From Micromonospora alfalfae (lineage in GTDB: Bacteria; Actinomycetota; Actinomycetes; Mycobacteriales; Micromonosporaceae): 64,000 nt of DNA. The position numbers and the translations under genes were made by a program. Below, piece after piece: positions 43,030 to 51,736 of this stretch; positions within the stretch are counted from its first letter, which is position 1; each line of letters starts with the position of its first letter. The notes beneath the pieces were generated by a model, which searched no databases, was not told where the DNA came from, and saw only the letters and a list, made by a program, of their open reading frames with translations. Where the stretch lies: NCBI RefSeq assembly GCF_022230925.1, contig NZ_JAKKFH010000025.1, positions 1 through 64,000 of the forward strand, given 5' to 3'.

Positions 43030-44226
43030 ATGGCCGTGGAGCGAACGTACGACGTGGTGTTGTTCGGAGCGACCGGGTTCACCGGCGGCCTGACCGCTGA
43101 ATACCTGGCCCGACACGCGCCTGCCGAGCTGCGCTGGGCGTTGGCCGGGCGCAACCCGCAGCGCCTCGCCGCCGTACGGGACCGGCTCGCCGCGATCGAC
43201 CCGAGCCTGGCCGACCTGCCGCTGCTCACCGCCGACGTGACCGACGCCGACTCCCTGCGGTCGGTGGCCCGGAGCGCCCGGGTGGTGGCCAGCACTGTCG
43301 GCCCGTACATCCACCACGGGGAGCCGCTGGTCGCGGCCTGCGCCCGGGCCGGCACCGACTACCTGGACATCACCGGCGAGCCGGAGTTCGTCGACCTCAT
43401 GTACGTACGTCACCACGCCGAGGCGACACGCACCGGCGCGCGGCTGGTGCACGCCTGCGGCTTCGACTCCGTCCCGCACGACCTGGGCGTCTGGTTCACA
43501 GTCAAGCAGTTGCCCGCCGACGTCCCGATCACCGTCGACGGGTACGTGCGCGCCGGCGGCCGGTTCTCCGCCGGCACCTACCACTCGGCGCTCACCGCGT
43601 TCTCCCGTACCGGGCAGGCCAGCCGGGCCGCCCGGGACCGCCGGGCGGTCGAGCCGCGCCCCACCGACCGGCGGGTCCGGGCGGTGCCCGGCCGGCTGGC
43701 CCGCTCGGCGGAGCTGGGCATCTGGACGGTGCCGCTGCCGACCATCGACCCGCAGGTGGTCCGCCGCTCGGCCGCGGCCCGCCCGGAGTACGGCCCGGAC
43801 TTCCGCTACCGGCACTTCGCCGCAGTGAAGCGGCTGCCCACGGTGCTGGCCGGCGCGGCCGGGCTCGGCGCGCTGATCGGGCTGGTGAAGCTGCCGCCCA
43901 GCCGACGTTGGCTGCTCGGCCGGCTCGCGTCCGGGCAGGGGCCCACCGCCCAGCAGCGAGCGTCGTCCTGGTTCCGGGTCCGGTTCGTCGGCACCGGCGG
44001 CGGGCAGCGGGTGGTCACCGAGGTCGCCGGCGGTGACCCCGGCTACGACGAGACGGCGAAGATGCTGGCCGAGTCGGCGCTGTGCCTGGCGCTCGACGAG
44101 CTGCCGTCAATCTCCGGCCAGCTCACCCCGGTCGCCGCGATGGGTGACGCGCTGCTCGACCGGCTCGTCCGGGCCGGCCTCACCTTCCGGGTGCTCACGC
44201 AGGAGACGCGGGAGCCCGCGGCTTGA
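43030..44226 (+). CDS. Saccharopine-dehydrogenase-like reductase
   Basis: A 398-residue protein with an N-terminal Rossmann fold (VVLFGATGFTGGLTAEYL), then TVGPYIHHGEPLVAACARAGTDYLD typical of the trans-acting enoyl-reductase group related to mycobacterial Rv2953. A hydrophobic patch (VLAGAAGLGALIGLVKLP) near residue 280 suggests membrane association. It would act on acyl chains, but the substrate is unknown. It starts at ATG 51 bp after the dehydrogenase and has the same orientation. Confidence 0.8.
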   Translation: MAVERTYDVVLFGATGFTGGLTAEYLARHAPAELRWALAGRNPQRLAAVRDRLAAIDPSLADLPLLTADVTDADSLRSVARSARVVASTVGPYIHHGEPLVAACARAGTDYLDITGEPEFVDLMYVRHHAEATRTGARLVHACGFDSVPHDLGVWFTVKQLPADVPITVDGYVRAGGRFSAGTYHSALTAFSRTGQASRAARDRRAVEPRPTDRRVRAVPGRLARSAELGIWTVPLPTIDPQVVRRSAAARPEYGPDFRYRHFAAVKRLPTVLAGAAGLGALIGLVKLPPSRRWLLGRLASGQGPTAQQRASSWFRVRFVGTGGGQRVVTEVAGGDPGYDETAKMLAESALCLALDELPSISGQLTPVAAMGDALLDRLVRAGLTFRVLTQETREPAA

Positions 44227-44251
44227 CCCTCGACCGGGTCGAGGGGGCAGG

Positions 44252-45334
44252 ATGCCCAGCGTGAGCGACCTGCACAGCATCGGCGAGCTGGCCCGGGCCA
44301 GCGGCCTGACCGTCAGCGCACTGCGCTTCTACGACTCGGCGGGGGTGCTGGAGCCGACCCTCGTCGACCCGGTGACCGGCTACCGTTGGTACACCGAGGG
44401 GCAGATCGCCCCGGCCCGGCTGGTGGCCGGGCTGCGTCGGATCGGCATGCCGGTGCCGGAGATCGCCGCCGCGGTACGCGCCGAGCCGGCAGTGGTGCAC
44501 AAACTGCTCGACGCGCACCTGCGCCGGCTGGCTGACGGGCTCAGCGACGCCCGCCGCGAGGTCGACCGGCTTCGCGCCCTGGTCGACCCGGCCCCGCCGA
44601 CCGCCACCACACTCCTGGTCGCCCCCGCCGCCCTGGCCGCCGCGCTCGACGCGGTGCGTTTCGCCGTCGGCGTCGACAGGGAGTTGCCGATGCTCGCCGG
44701 CGTGCTGTTCGACGTGGAGGCCGACGGCGTCCGGCTCGTCGCCACCGACCGGTACCGGCTCGCGCTGGCTCGGGCCGGGGCCGACGTCGACGGGCCGCCG
44801 GTGCGGGTGTTCGTGCCGGTGGCCCTCGTCGACCAGCTCCGGCCGCTGCTCGACACCGCCGACACCTGGCCGGTACGGCTGACGGTGGCGGGCGCGGACC
44901 TGCGGGTGCGGGTGGCCGAGCGCACTGTGGCCGGCGCCGCGCTGCCGTACGACTTCCCGGACTACCACCGGCTGCTGCGCAAGTCCGTCGGTGAGCGGCC
45001 GACAGCGCGCCGGATCCCGGTGGACGTGGCCGCGCTACGCGCCGCGCTGGCCGACCCTGCGGCCCCCACAGTCGCCCTCGACCACGACGGCACGACCCGG
45101 GAGGTCACAGTGCTCGGCGTCGACGACCAGGGCGGGCTGCGGCTGCTTCCCGCCGGTGACCCGGGCACCGACGCGCTGCGGGTCGGGGTTGACGGTCGTT
45201 ACCTGCTGGACGCGCTGAACGCGGCCGGCGCTTCGCAACTGGTGCTTGAGCTGGATGGGCCGATCGCACCGCTGGCCGTACGCCGACCGGACGACGCGGA
45301 CACCTACTCGGTGCTCATGCCGATCCGGCTCTGA
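44252..45334 (+). CDS. MerR-type HTH fused to a DnaN-like sliding-clamp domain
   Basis: A 360-residue fusion. Residues 8-75 form a MerR helix-turn-helix (SIGELARASGLTVSALRFYD), with a following helix to about 115. The remaining 240 residues resemble two thirds of a beta clamp: PMLAGVLFDVEADGVRLVATDRYRLA matches the DnaN domain-2 opening, and the end VLMPIRL matches the clamp C-terminus. It lacks the first clamp domain. This could form a ring or bind clamp partners while reading DNA or a ligand. The ATG follows GAGGGGG. It is close behind the enoyl-reductase gene. Confidence 0.82.
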   Translation: MPSVSDLHSIGELARASGLTVSALRFYDSAGVLEPTLVDPVTGYRWYTEGQIAPARLVAGLRRIGMPVPEIAAAVRAEPAVVHKLLDAHLRRLADGLSDARREVDRLRALVDPAPPTATTLLVAPAALAAALDAVRFAVGVDRELPMLAGVLFDVEADGVRLVATDRYRLALARAGADVDGPPVRVFVPVALVDQLRPLLDTADTWPVRLTVAGADLRVRVAERTVAGAALPYDFPDYHRLLRKSVGERPTARRIPVDVAALRAALADPAAPTVALDHDGTTREVTVLGVDDQGGLRLLPAGDPGTDALRVGVDGRYLLDALNAAGASQLVLELDGPIAPLAVRRPDDADTYSVLMPIRL

Positions 45335-45430
45335 GCCGGCGGCCAGCACTCCCCGTCCCGGGAGGAAAAGCCCGCGACGGTAGCATCTGGTGGTTCACCT
45401 GTGACCCCGGACGGAGGCGTACGGAGCAGC

Positions 45431-46714
45431 ATGCTCGACATGGAGTTGATCCGGAAGGATCGCGAGGCGGTGGCGACCGCGCTGGCGAAGCGTCTGGATC
45501 CCGCCGAGGTCACCCGTGCCCTGGACGAGATCCAGCGGCTCGACCAGGAACGCCGCGCCCTGATCACGGAGATCGACGCCGAGCGGCAGCGCCGCAAGGC
45601 CGAGGCCCGGGCGTACGCGCAGGCGAAGCGGGCCGGCGAGGAGCCGCAGGCCGCCGCGCCGGAGGCGGAGCGTAAGCAGCTCGCCGAGCTGGAGTCCCAG
45701 CTGGACGAGGTGCAGGCCCGGCTGCGCGACGCGATGAGTGAGCTGCCCAACCTGCCCAGCGACGACGTCGTGGCCGGTGGCAAGGAAGCCAACCGGGTGG
45801 TGAAGACCTTCGGCGAGCCGCCGGTTATCGAGAAGGTCCGCGACCATGTGGAGCTGAGCCGCGCGTTGGGCCTGGTCGACTACGAGCGTGGGGTCAAGCT
45901 CGGTGGGTCCGGTTTCTGGATCTACACCGGGGTCGGCGCGCGGCTGGAGTGGGCACTGCTCAACTACTTCGTCGACCAGCACATCAGGGCCGGTTACGAG
46001 TTCCTGCTCCCGCCGCACCTGCTGCTGGACTCGGCCGGCTTCGCCGCCGGGCAGTTCCCCAAGTTCTACGACGACGTCTACCACCTGGACTCGGCGTCCG
46101 CCCCGCGTGGCCAGTTCCTGCTGCCCACGTCGGAGACGGCGATCCTCGGCGCGTACCAGGACGAGATCCTGGAGACCCCGAAGCTGCCGCTGAAGGCGTT
46201 CGCGTACACCCCGTGTTACCGGCGGGAGTCGGCCGGTTCGCACTCGGACGAGCGCGGCACGGTGCGGGGGCACCAGTTCAACAAGGTGGAGATCTTCCAG
46301 TTCACCCTGCCCGAGCAGGCCGACGCGGCGCTGGAGGAGATGCTCGCCCACGCCGAGAGCCTGGTCGAAGGGCTGGGTCTGCACTACCAGCGCACGTTGC
46401 TCTCGGCCGGTGACGCCAGCGCCTCGATGAAGAAGACCCTCGACATCGAGGTGTGGATGCCGAGCACCGGCAAGTACAAGGAGGTGTCGTCGGTCTCCTG
46501 GGCCGGCGACTACCAGGCTCGTCGGGCGGCCATCCGTTACCGCGAGCCGGGCGGCAAGCAGACCCGCTTCGTGCACACCCTCAACGGCTCGGCGCTGGCA
46601 ACGAGCCGGCTCTTCCCGGCGATCCTGGAGCAGAACCAGCAGGCCGACGGCAGTGTCCTGATCCCCAAGGTCCTCCAGGACCGCCTGGGCACCGACCGCC
46701 TGACCCCCCGCTGA
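45431..46714 (+). CDS. serS: Seryl-tRNA synthetase
   Basis: A 427-residue class II synthetase with the N-terminal long coiled-coil arm (residues about 25-105) and the catalytic motif 2 CYRRESAGSHSDERGTVRGHQFNKVE and motif 3 near the C-terminus, NGSALATSRLFPAILEQNQQ. It attaches serine to tRNA-Ser and is also needed before selenocysteine formation. The ATG follows GGAG closely; the open frame upstream is leader. Length and motifs are normal. A family B palindrome follows within 50 bp. Confidence 0.96.
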   Translation: MLDMELIRKDREAVATALAKRLDPAEVTRALDEIQRLDQERRALITEIDAERQRRKAEARAYAQAKRAGEEPQAAAPEAERKQLAELESQLDEVQARLRDAMSELPNLPSDDVVAGGKEANRVVKTFGEPPVIEKVRDHVELSRALGLVDYERGVKLGGSGFWIYTGVGARLEWALLNYFVDQHIRAGYEFLLPPHLLLDSAGFAAGQFPKFYDDVYHLDSASAPRGQFLLPTSETAILGAYQDEILETPKLPLKAFAYTPCYRRESAGSHSDERGTVRGHQFNKVEIFQFTLPEQADAALEEMLAHAESLVEGLGLHYQRTLLSAGDASASMKKTLDIEVWMPSTGKYKEVSSVSWAGDYQARRAAIRYREPGGKQTRFVHTLNGSALATSRLFPAILEQNQQADGSVLIPKVLQDRLGTDRLTPR

Positions 46715-46754
46715 CCGGGCCCCTACCCCACCCCACCTCACCCACCTCACCCCA

Positions 46755-46835
46755 CCCCCGCCCTGTTGATCATGAAGTTATTGCCCCTCGCCTCGGCGTG
46801 TCGTGGCAATAACTTCATGATCAACAGGGCGGGGG
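46755..46835. repeat. Palindromic element, family B copy 2
   Basis: Perfect 31-bp inverted repeat, arms 46755-46785 and 46805-46835, with a 19-nt centre. It contains GTTGATCATGAAGTTATTGC, which matches the other B arms at 15 of 20 positions. It lies at the junction of serS and ccdA and includes the ccdA stop codon. Confidence 0.8.
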
Positions 46836-47689
46836 CGGGGGTGGGGGCGAGGGCGGGGGCGGGGGCGGCGGGGGTGGGTCAGGGTTGCTGTTAGCAGCAG
46901 GGCTGCCAGGGCGGCTACGAGCAGGGCTGGGCCGATGGTGTCTAGGGCGGTGGCCAGTGTGTGTTGTAGCTGGGACGCTGCTCGGATGACCGGGTCCTGG
47001 AGGGCGTCGCGGCGGCCGGCGGCCAGGCGTAGCTCGTACCAGCCGTACCAGGCGACGTAACCGCCGGCGACCAGCAGCACCAGGCCACTGAGGCGGGGCA
47101 CCAGCGCGCCGACGACGCGCAGCCGGGCCACCAGGCCGTCGCGCAGCAGCGCCACCCCGAGCGCGGCGACAGCTACCACCAGACCCATCCCGAGGGCGTA
47201 CGCGCCGAACAGCGCCAACCCCCGACCGGTCGAGCCGGCCTGGAGGCTGGTCACCACGATGGCCAGGAACGGCGCGATGGCGCAGCCGAGCGACGCCAGC
47301 GCGTACACCGCGCCGAAGAGCGCCATCGACGGCCAGGACCGGGTCAGCCGGGGCGCCCGCGCGGACCAGCCGGGGGCGGGCAGCCGCCGACCGGCGAGCA
47401 ACCAGCAGCCGGCCACCACCAGCAGCACGCCGAGCGCCACTGTCAGCCACGGCAGCCGGGGTCGCAACCAGCCGGCCAGCGGCGCGAGCGCCAGGCCGAA
47501 CGCGCCGAACACCAGCACGTACCCCACTGTCAGCCCGGCCGCCGCGGTGAGCGCGCGGCCGACCGCGCCGCGGGTGTCCGACTTCCCGGCGACCAACAGC
47601 GAGAGGTACGCGGGCAGCAACGCGAAGCCGCACGGGTTGACAGCGCCGAGCATGCCGGCGGTCAGCGCGAGCAGCAGTGTGGCGGTCAC
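46778..47689 (-). CDS. ccdA: Cytochrome c biogenesis protein CcdA (thiol-disulphide relay)
   Basis: A 303-residue membrane protein with six or more hydrophobic segments. The conserved paired Cys residues are in AVNPCGFALLP and in ASLGCAIAPFL, the two sites that carry electrons across the membrane. It passes reducing power from cytosolic thioredoxin to an outside TlpA/ResA-like protein. It overlaps the TlpA gene by 4 bp (GTGA). The C-terminal PRPRP-rich tail and last 15 residues (VDHEVIATTRRGEGQ) are coded by a family B palindrome, so the natural C-terminus may have been replaced. Confidence 0.9.
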   Translation of the reverse strand: MTATLLLALTAGMLGAVNPCGFALLPAYLSLLVAGKSDTRGAVGRALTAAAGLTVGYVLVFGAFGLALAPLAGWLRPRLPWLTVALGVLLVVAGCWLLAGRRLPAPGWSARAPRLTRSWPSMALFGAVYALASLGCAIAPFLAIVVTSLQAGSTGRGLALFGAYALGMGLVVAVAALGVALLRDGLVARLRVVGALVPRLSGLVLLVAGGYVAWYGWYELRLAAGRRDALQDPVIRAASQLQHTLATALDTIGPALLVAALAALLLTATLTHPRRPRPRPRPHPRPRPVDHEVIATTRRGEGQ

Positions 47690-48303
47690 GCCCCGGCCAG
47701 TGCGGCGACCTTGGCGGTGAGCGCCTCACCGTCGAGGAAGCCGTGGTGGACGACAGCGCCGTTCCGGTCGATGATCACGAAGATGCTCTGCTCGGTCACC
47801 TTGAACCGCTTCCAGAGCGCGCCAGTGGTGTCCGCGATCTGCGGCGCTGCGCCGAGGTCGAACTCGGTGACGAACTCCTTCATGGCCTTCCGCTCGCCCA
47901 GCCCGGCGACGCCGATGATCGGCACGGTGTCCCGGTACCGGGGTTCGATCTCGGCCACCGTCCAGGCCTGGCTGGCGCAGGTGGCGCACCACGGCGCCCA
48001 GAACCACAACACCACCGGTTTGCCGGCGAGCTGTGCCGCGTCGAACACGGCCCCACCGAGCGTGGTCCCGGTGAAGCGCAGCACGTCCGGGACCTGCGCC
48101 GGGGCGGCAGGTGGTCCGTCGGTCGTCGCGTCGCTCGGCGTGGGCTCGGCGCCGGTCGAGGCCGGGGCCGATCCGGCGGCGGCGGGCCCACCCGGCGCGG
48201 TCCCGGTACAGGCGGCACCGCCGAACAGGGCCACCACTAGCACGCCGACGGTGGCGGCACCGCGAAGCCGCCCGACCCCTGCCCACGCCCTGCTGATCCG
48301 CAT
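47686..48303 (-). CDS. TlpA/ResA-like exported thioredoxin-fold protein
   Basis: A 205-residue lipoprotein-like protein with a signal sequence and Cys in LFGGAAC. The thioredoxin domain (about 75-200) has active site WCATC in WFWAPWCATCASQA, and the cis-Pro-like turn in SIFVIIDRNG. It reduces or oxidises substrate thiols on the outer face, likely fed by the CcdA encoded next (4-bp overlap). It is the third gene of a four-gene minus-strand operon. Confidence 0.9.
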   Translation of the reverse strand: MRISRAWAGVGRLRGAATVGVLVVALFGGAACTGTAPGGPAAAGSAPASTGAEPTPSDATTDGPPAAPAQVPDVLRFTGTTLGGAVFDAAQLAGKPVVLWFWAPWCATCASQAWTVAEIEPRYRDTVPIIGVAGLGERKAMKEFVTEFDLGAAPQIADTTGALWKRFKVTEQSIFVIIDRNGAVVHHGFLDGEALTAKVAALAGA

Positions 48304-48354
48304 CCGCTTCTCCGTTCCGGTCCGGAAGGGACCCCTGCTGGGCCTGACGCTTCG

Positions 48355-49821
48355 CTATTCGGCCTTGGCGAGTCGGAGAGCCAGCTCCGGGCAGACCTTG
48401 ACCGCCTTCAGCGCGCCCTCGCGCAGCCAGGTCGGCACGGGGGTGGCCGGGAAGGCGGGGTATCCGTTCGCGTCGAGCCGGATGAAGTCCGGTACGACGT
48501 GCGCGCAGAGACCGTGCCCATCGCAGCGGGACCAGTCCAGGGTGAGCTTCTGCGGGTTCGCGTCGGGTGCTCCCGGCAGCCCCATCACGCCCTTGACCCG
48601 TCGGCCACAGCCGTCGCCGGTGCTGTGCAGCCGCAGGTCATCGGCGAAGACCTCGATCGCGGAGAGCGCGAACCGGGCGGTGCCGTCGGGGTGGCTGCAC
48701 GCGCCCCGGCCCCGCACCTCGCCGGCGGCGGCGCGCACCACGTCCGCCGGTTGGCTGCCGGCGACGGCCAGGTCCACCGCGCGGGCCAGGTCCGGCAGGC
48801 CCATCTTGCACGGCCCGCACTGGCCGGCGGACTCGCCGGCCAGGTAGCGCACCACCTGGGCGGCCTCACCGAGCGGGCAGGTGTCGACACCGAGCGGGAC
48901 GATGATGCCCGCGCCGAGAGTGCCGCCGACGGCGGCCAGCCCCTTGCGGGAGACCTCGGCCTTCTCCGCCGCCTCCGGGGTGATCCACTTGCCGTGGTAG
49001 CCGCCCATCAGGATGCCCTGGACGTCCGGCACCTCGCAGAGATCGAGGACGTCGCGCAGCGGCATACCGGCTGTGCACTCGACCACCGCCGGTCGGCCCG
49101 CCGCGCCGGTCACCGTGAGCAGCACGGTCCCCGGCTCGTCGTCGGTGCCGAGCGCCGCGTACTCGTACGGGCCCAGTCGGGCACCGATGGCGAGCTGCGC
49201 GAACGTCTCGGCGTTGGACAGCAGGGTGGGCAGGCCGCTGACTCCCGAGTCGCTGGAGCGTTTCTTGGTGCCCGGCGGGATGTGCGGCAGCCCGTTAATG
49301 CCGTTGACGAGTGCGCCGCCCTCACCGGAGATGAACCGGTGCGGCACCGTGACGATCGTCGTCTGCACCGGCATCCGGCGCTCGTCGAGCGCATCCATCA
49401 GCGAGTCCCGGCCAACCCCGTCGTCCGCCACGCCGATCACGATCTCGTCGGCGTCCAGGGCGTACGCGGCCAGCGCCGCCCCGTCCAGGATCAGGTGCGG
49501 GGCGCGGGTCAGCAGCACCTTGTCCTTCCAGCTGGCCGGCTCCCCCTCGGTGGCGTTGACGACCACCACGGCGGCGAGGTCCTGCCGCTCGCAGGACTCC
49601 AGCACCGCGCGCATCTTGCGGGCGAACGGGAACCCCGCCCCGCCCTTGCCCTTGAGCTGCATGCCCTCGGCGAGCTGGAGCAGCTGCGCGGGCTCCATCG
49701 GGCCGATCGGTCCGTGCACCTCCTCGTGCGCGCGCAGGTCGAGTCGGCCGTACTCGGCGAAGCCGGCGGTGAGCCGGGGCTCACCCACACAGGCGACAGG
49801 CGGCACGGCGGTCCGCATCAC
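48355..49821 (-). CDS. NuoF-like NADH-binding flavoprotein with C-terminal ferredoxin
   Basis: A 488-residue soluble protein resembling the 51-kDa subunit of complex I. GKGGAGFPFARKM (about residue 57) is the glycine-rich FMN/NADH loop. An SLBB-type domain follows, then CGPCKMG and a later Cys (GRGACSHP) to hold a 4Fe-4S cluster. The end adds a small ferredoxin, with C-x5-C (CDGHGLC) and KVCPE, fitting a 3Fe-4S cluster. It would move electrons from NADH to the cytochrome-like partner encoded upstream (stop/start overlap). Confidence 0.87.
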   Translation of the reverse strand: MMRTAVPPVACVGEPRLTAGFAEYGRLDLRAHEEVHGPIGPMEPAQLLQLAEGMQLKGKGGAGFPFARKMRAVLESCERQDLAAVVVVNATEGEPASWKDKVLLTRAPHLILDGAALAAYALDADEIVIGVADDGVGRDSLMDALDERRMPVQTTIVTVPHRFISGEGGALVNGINGLPHIPPGTKKRSSDSGVSGLPTLLSNAETFAQLAIGARLGPYEYAALGTDDEPGTVLLTVTGAAGRPAVVECTAGMPLRDVLDLCEVPDVQGILMGGYHGKWITPEAAEKAEVSRKGLAAVGGTLGAGIIVPLGVDTCPLGEAAQVVRYLAGESAGQCGPCKMGLPDLARAVDLAVAGSQPADVVRAAAGEVRGRGACSHPDGTARFALSAIEVFADDLRLHSTGDGCGRRVKGVMGLPGAPDANPQKLTLDWSRCDGHGLCAHVVPDFIRLDANGYPAFPATPVPTWLREGALKAVKVCPELALRLAKAE

Positions 49822-51431
49822 TTCGCCTCACCCCGCAGCCCGGCCCAGTACGCCCCGTCCACCGCGTCGGCGCTGGCCTTGCGGCGCTTGGACTTGCCCT
49901 CGCCGGCTGCCCGCTTGGCGCGGCGGGACGCCAGGTCGACGAGGGTCGGGGTGTCGTCGACGGGCGGCGCCACCTCGTCCGGCACGTACCGGGCCGGCGG
50001 ACGCCAGTAGTCCGGCTCCTCGGGCAGATCGCCGTCGGCGCTGTGCCGGCCGCTGCCGCTGCGCGGCGCCGACGAGATCGGGCTGCTGGAGACCGGGCCG
50101 GCGGAGATCGGCTCGGCGGAGACCGGGCTGGCGGAGATCGGCTCGGCGGCCTGCCACCGGCGCGGGCTGTCCCACGGCTCCTCGGCCTCGTCGAGGGTCG
50201 GCTGCGGCGGCGCCGAGTAACGGCTGCCGTCGTCCTCGCTGCGGGACCGGCGACGGGACCGCTCAGAGGTCTGCTCGTCGGCGCGTCGCCGGCCGGTCGG
50301 CACTGCCTCGTCGCGGGTGCGGGAGCCGCGCCGCCGGGTCACCGGCTCCAACTCCTCCTCGTCGCGTCGGCGGGTGCCGGTGTCCTCCACGCTGCGGCGG
50401 GCCGATCGGCTGGTGGTGCTCTCCTCGGCACGCCGGCTGCGCGAGGACCGTTCGGTGTCGCGGCGGGCTGCCGGCTCCTCCTCCCGCCGACGTCGGCTGG
50501 GCCGGGTCGGCTCGACGAGCGAACCGGGCTCGGGCACCACCGGGACGGTGAACCGTTCGGGGTCCCGTCGCGCGGCAGGCGCGGCCCAGGTGGCGGTGGT
50601 GGTGTCCGCCCAGGCGGGACGCTTGTCGGCGGCCTTGCTGCGCCGACCCAACCCGGCCAGCAGCGATCTGGCGGTCTTCGCCTCCTCGGCCCGGCCGACC
50701 ATCACCGCGTTGCGCACCGCTGCCTGGTGCTGCTCGCGGCTGCGCCGACCGATGCTGACCGAGAACCGGACCAGCAGGGCCAGCACCACCAGCAGGATGC
50801 AGCCCAGGTAGCTGAACATCACCCAGGGCGCTGCGGCCCGACCGGCGTTGAGGCCGTGCACGATGGCGAACGGCCAGGCCACGTAGGCGGTGGAGTGCAA
50901 CGTGCGCCACAGCCACTTCGGACCGACGCCGGCGAAGCGGGCCCGGATGATGCCGGTCCAGATCACGCTGACCATCAGCAGCGCGGCCACAGTGCCGAGC
51001 CCGACGTAGAGCCCTCGGCCGCCGACGAACGGCACCAGCGCGTCGGTCGCCGCCGCCCGCCCGGTGGCAATCTTGGTGAGGACGTGGAAGCCGAGCCCGG
51101 CCACGCCCAGCACGCCGGTGGCCCGGTGCGCCGACTGCATCAGCACCCGGTGCGGGATGCGCAGCACCAGCCGGTCGGTGGCGAGCAGGCCGAGCATCAC
51201 GGTGAGGCTCAACGCCACCAGGGAGACCACCCCGGCGAAGAACTCGGTGAAGAAGAAGCCGTACGCGTACGCCTTCTGGCCGGTACCGGTCAGCATGACC
51301 GCCGCCCAGAGCGCGGCGAGCAGCGACGCGATCAGCAGGGCGCTCGCCGACCGTGACGGGGTGCGCACCCCCCGACTGCTCTCGCTGGTCCGGACCGTCG
51401 CCGCCTTCTTGTCCTGCTGTGCCCGGGCCAT
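49818..51431 (-). CDS. Ferric-reductase-like transmembrane protein with charged tail
   Basis: A 537-residue protein. The N-terminal half has six hydrophobic segments (about 30-240) with paired His residues (VLGFHV-like GLGFHVLTK, LHSTAY, IVHGLN) that would hold two haems, as in ferric-reductase/MsrQ-type cytochromes. The second half is a long Arg/Ser/Glu-rich, probably disordered tail with a 30-bp repeat (about 50071-50160) encoding EPISA-x-PVS units. The ATG at 51431 has GAGGAG only 3 nt upstream, so the start may be a nearby GTG. First gene of the NADH-to-membrane operon. Confidence 0.75.
   Translation of the reverse strand: MARAQQDKKAATVRTSESSRGVRTPSRSASALLIASLLAALWAAVMLTGTGQKAYAYGFFFTEFFAGVVSLVALSLTVMLGLLATDRLVLRIPHRVLMQSAHRATGVLGVAGLGFHVLTKIATGRAAATDALVPFVGGRGLYVGLGTVAALLMVSVIWTGIIRARFAGVGPKWLWRTLHSTAYVAWPFAIVHGLNAGRAAAPWVMFSYLGCILLVVLALLVRFSVSIGRRSREQHQAAVRNAVMVGRAEEAKTARSLLAGLGRRSKAADKRPAWADTTTATWAAPAARRDPERFTVPVVPEPGSLVEPTRPSRRRREEEPAARRDTERSSRSRRAEESTTSRSARRSVEDTGTRRRDEEELEPVTRRRGSRTRDEAVPTGRRRADEQTSERSRRRSRSEDDGSRYSAPPQPTLDEAEEPWDSPRRWQAAEPISASPVSAEPISAGPVSSSPISSAPRSGSGRHSADGDLPEEPDYWRPPARYVPDEVAPPVDDTPTLVDLASRRAKRAAGEGKSKRRKASADAVDGAYWAGLRGEAK
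50071..50160. repeat. 30-bp coding repeat in the ferric-reductase-like tail
   Basis: Three copies of a 30-bp unit; the 19-bp string GCGGAGATCGGCTCGGCGG is identical at 50101-50119 and 50131-50149. In frame, so it can vary in copy number without breaking the gene. Confidence 0.75.
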
Positions 51432-51736
51432 CTGCTCCTCGATCGTCTCGCGGCGGCGTACCACCGGCCGACCCCTGCTCCCCCATCCAGTACGGACCGG
51501 CGGGGCGCGCGGATCACCCGCCGACGGAAATTTCTGGGCGGAAATCGAACCGAGGGGCGGGGCCGTGCGTTGTACCCACCTCACCCACCGACCCGGACAG
51601 TGACAAATGTCCATGCATTGACAGTCGCTGCAACACGCTTGTAACCTTTCAGCAAATTTCAGCCAGGCTTGCAAGATTCCGGCAAGCCGGCACTCCCCCA
51701 CCGCACCACCACCCCCCGCTCCCGTCAGGAGTCCCC
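51432..51736. other. Divergent region between the redox operon and amylase
   Basis: 305 bp with no supported gene. It holds the promoters for both units. The amylase-proximal half is AT-richer and contains the dyad at 51666-51688. Confidence 0.6.
51666..51688. promoter_or_regulatory. MalR-type operator candidate upstream of amylase
   Basis: Perfect dyad GGCTTGC-N9-GCAAGCC, 48 bp before the amylase ATG. The CTTGCA/GCAAG element resembles sites of LacI-type maltose regulators near streptomycete amylase genes. Confidence 0.55.

Noticed and set aside
41182..43815. 877-codon minus-strand frame
   Set aside because: It spans several well-supported plus-strand genes and gives a low-complexity Arg/Gly/Pro-rich protein.
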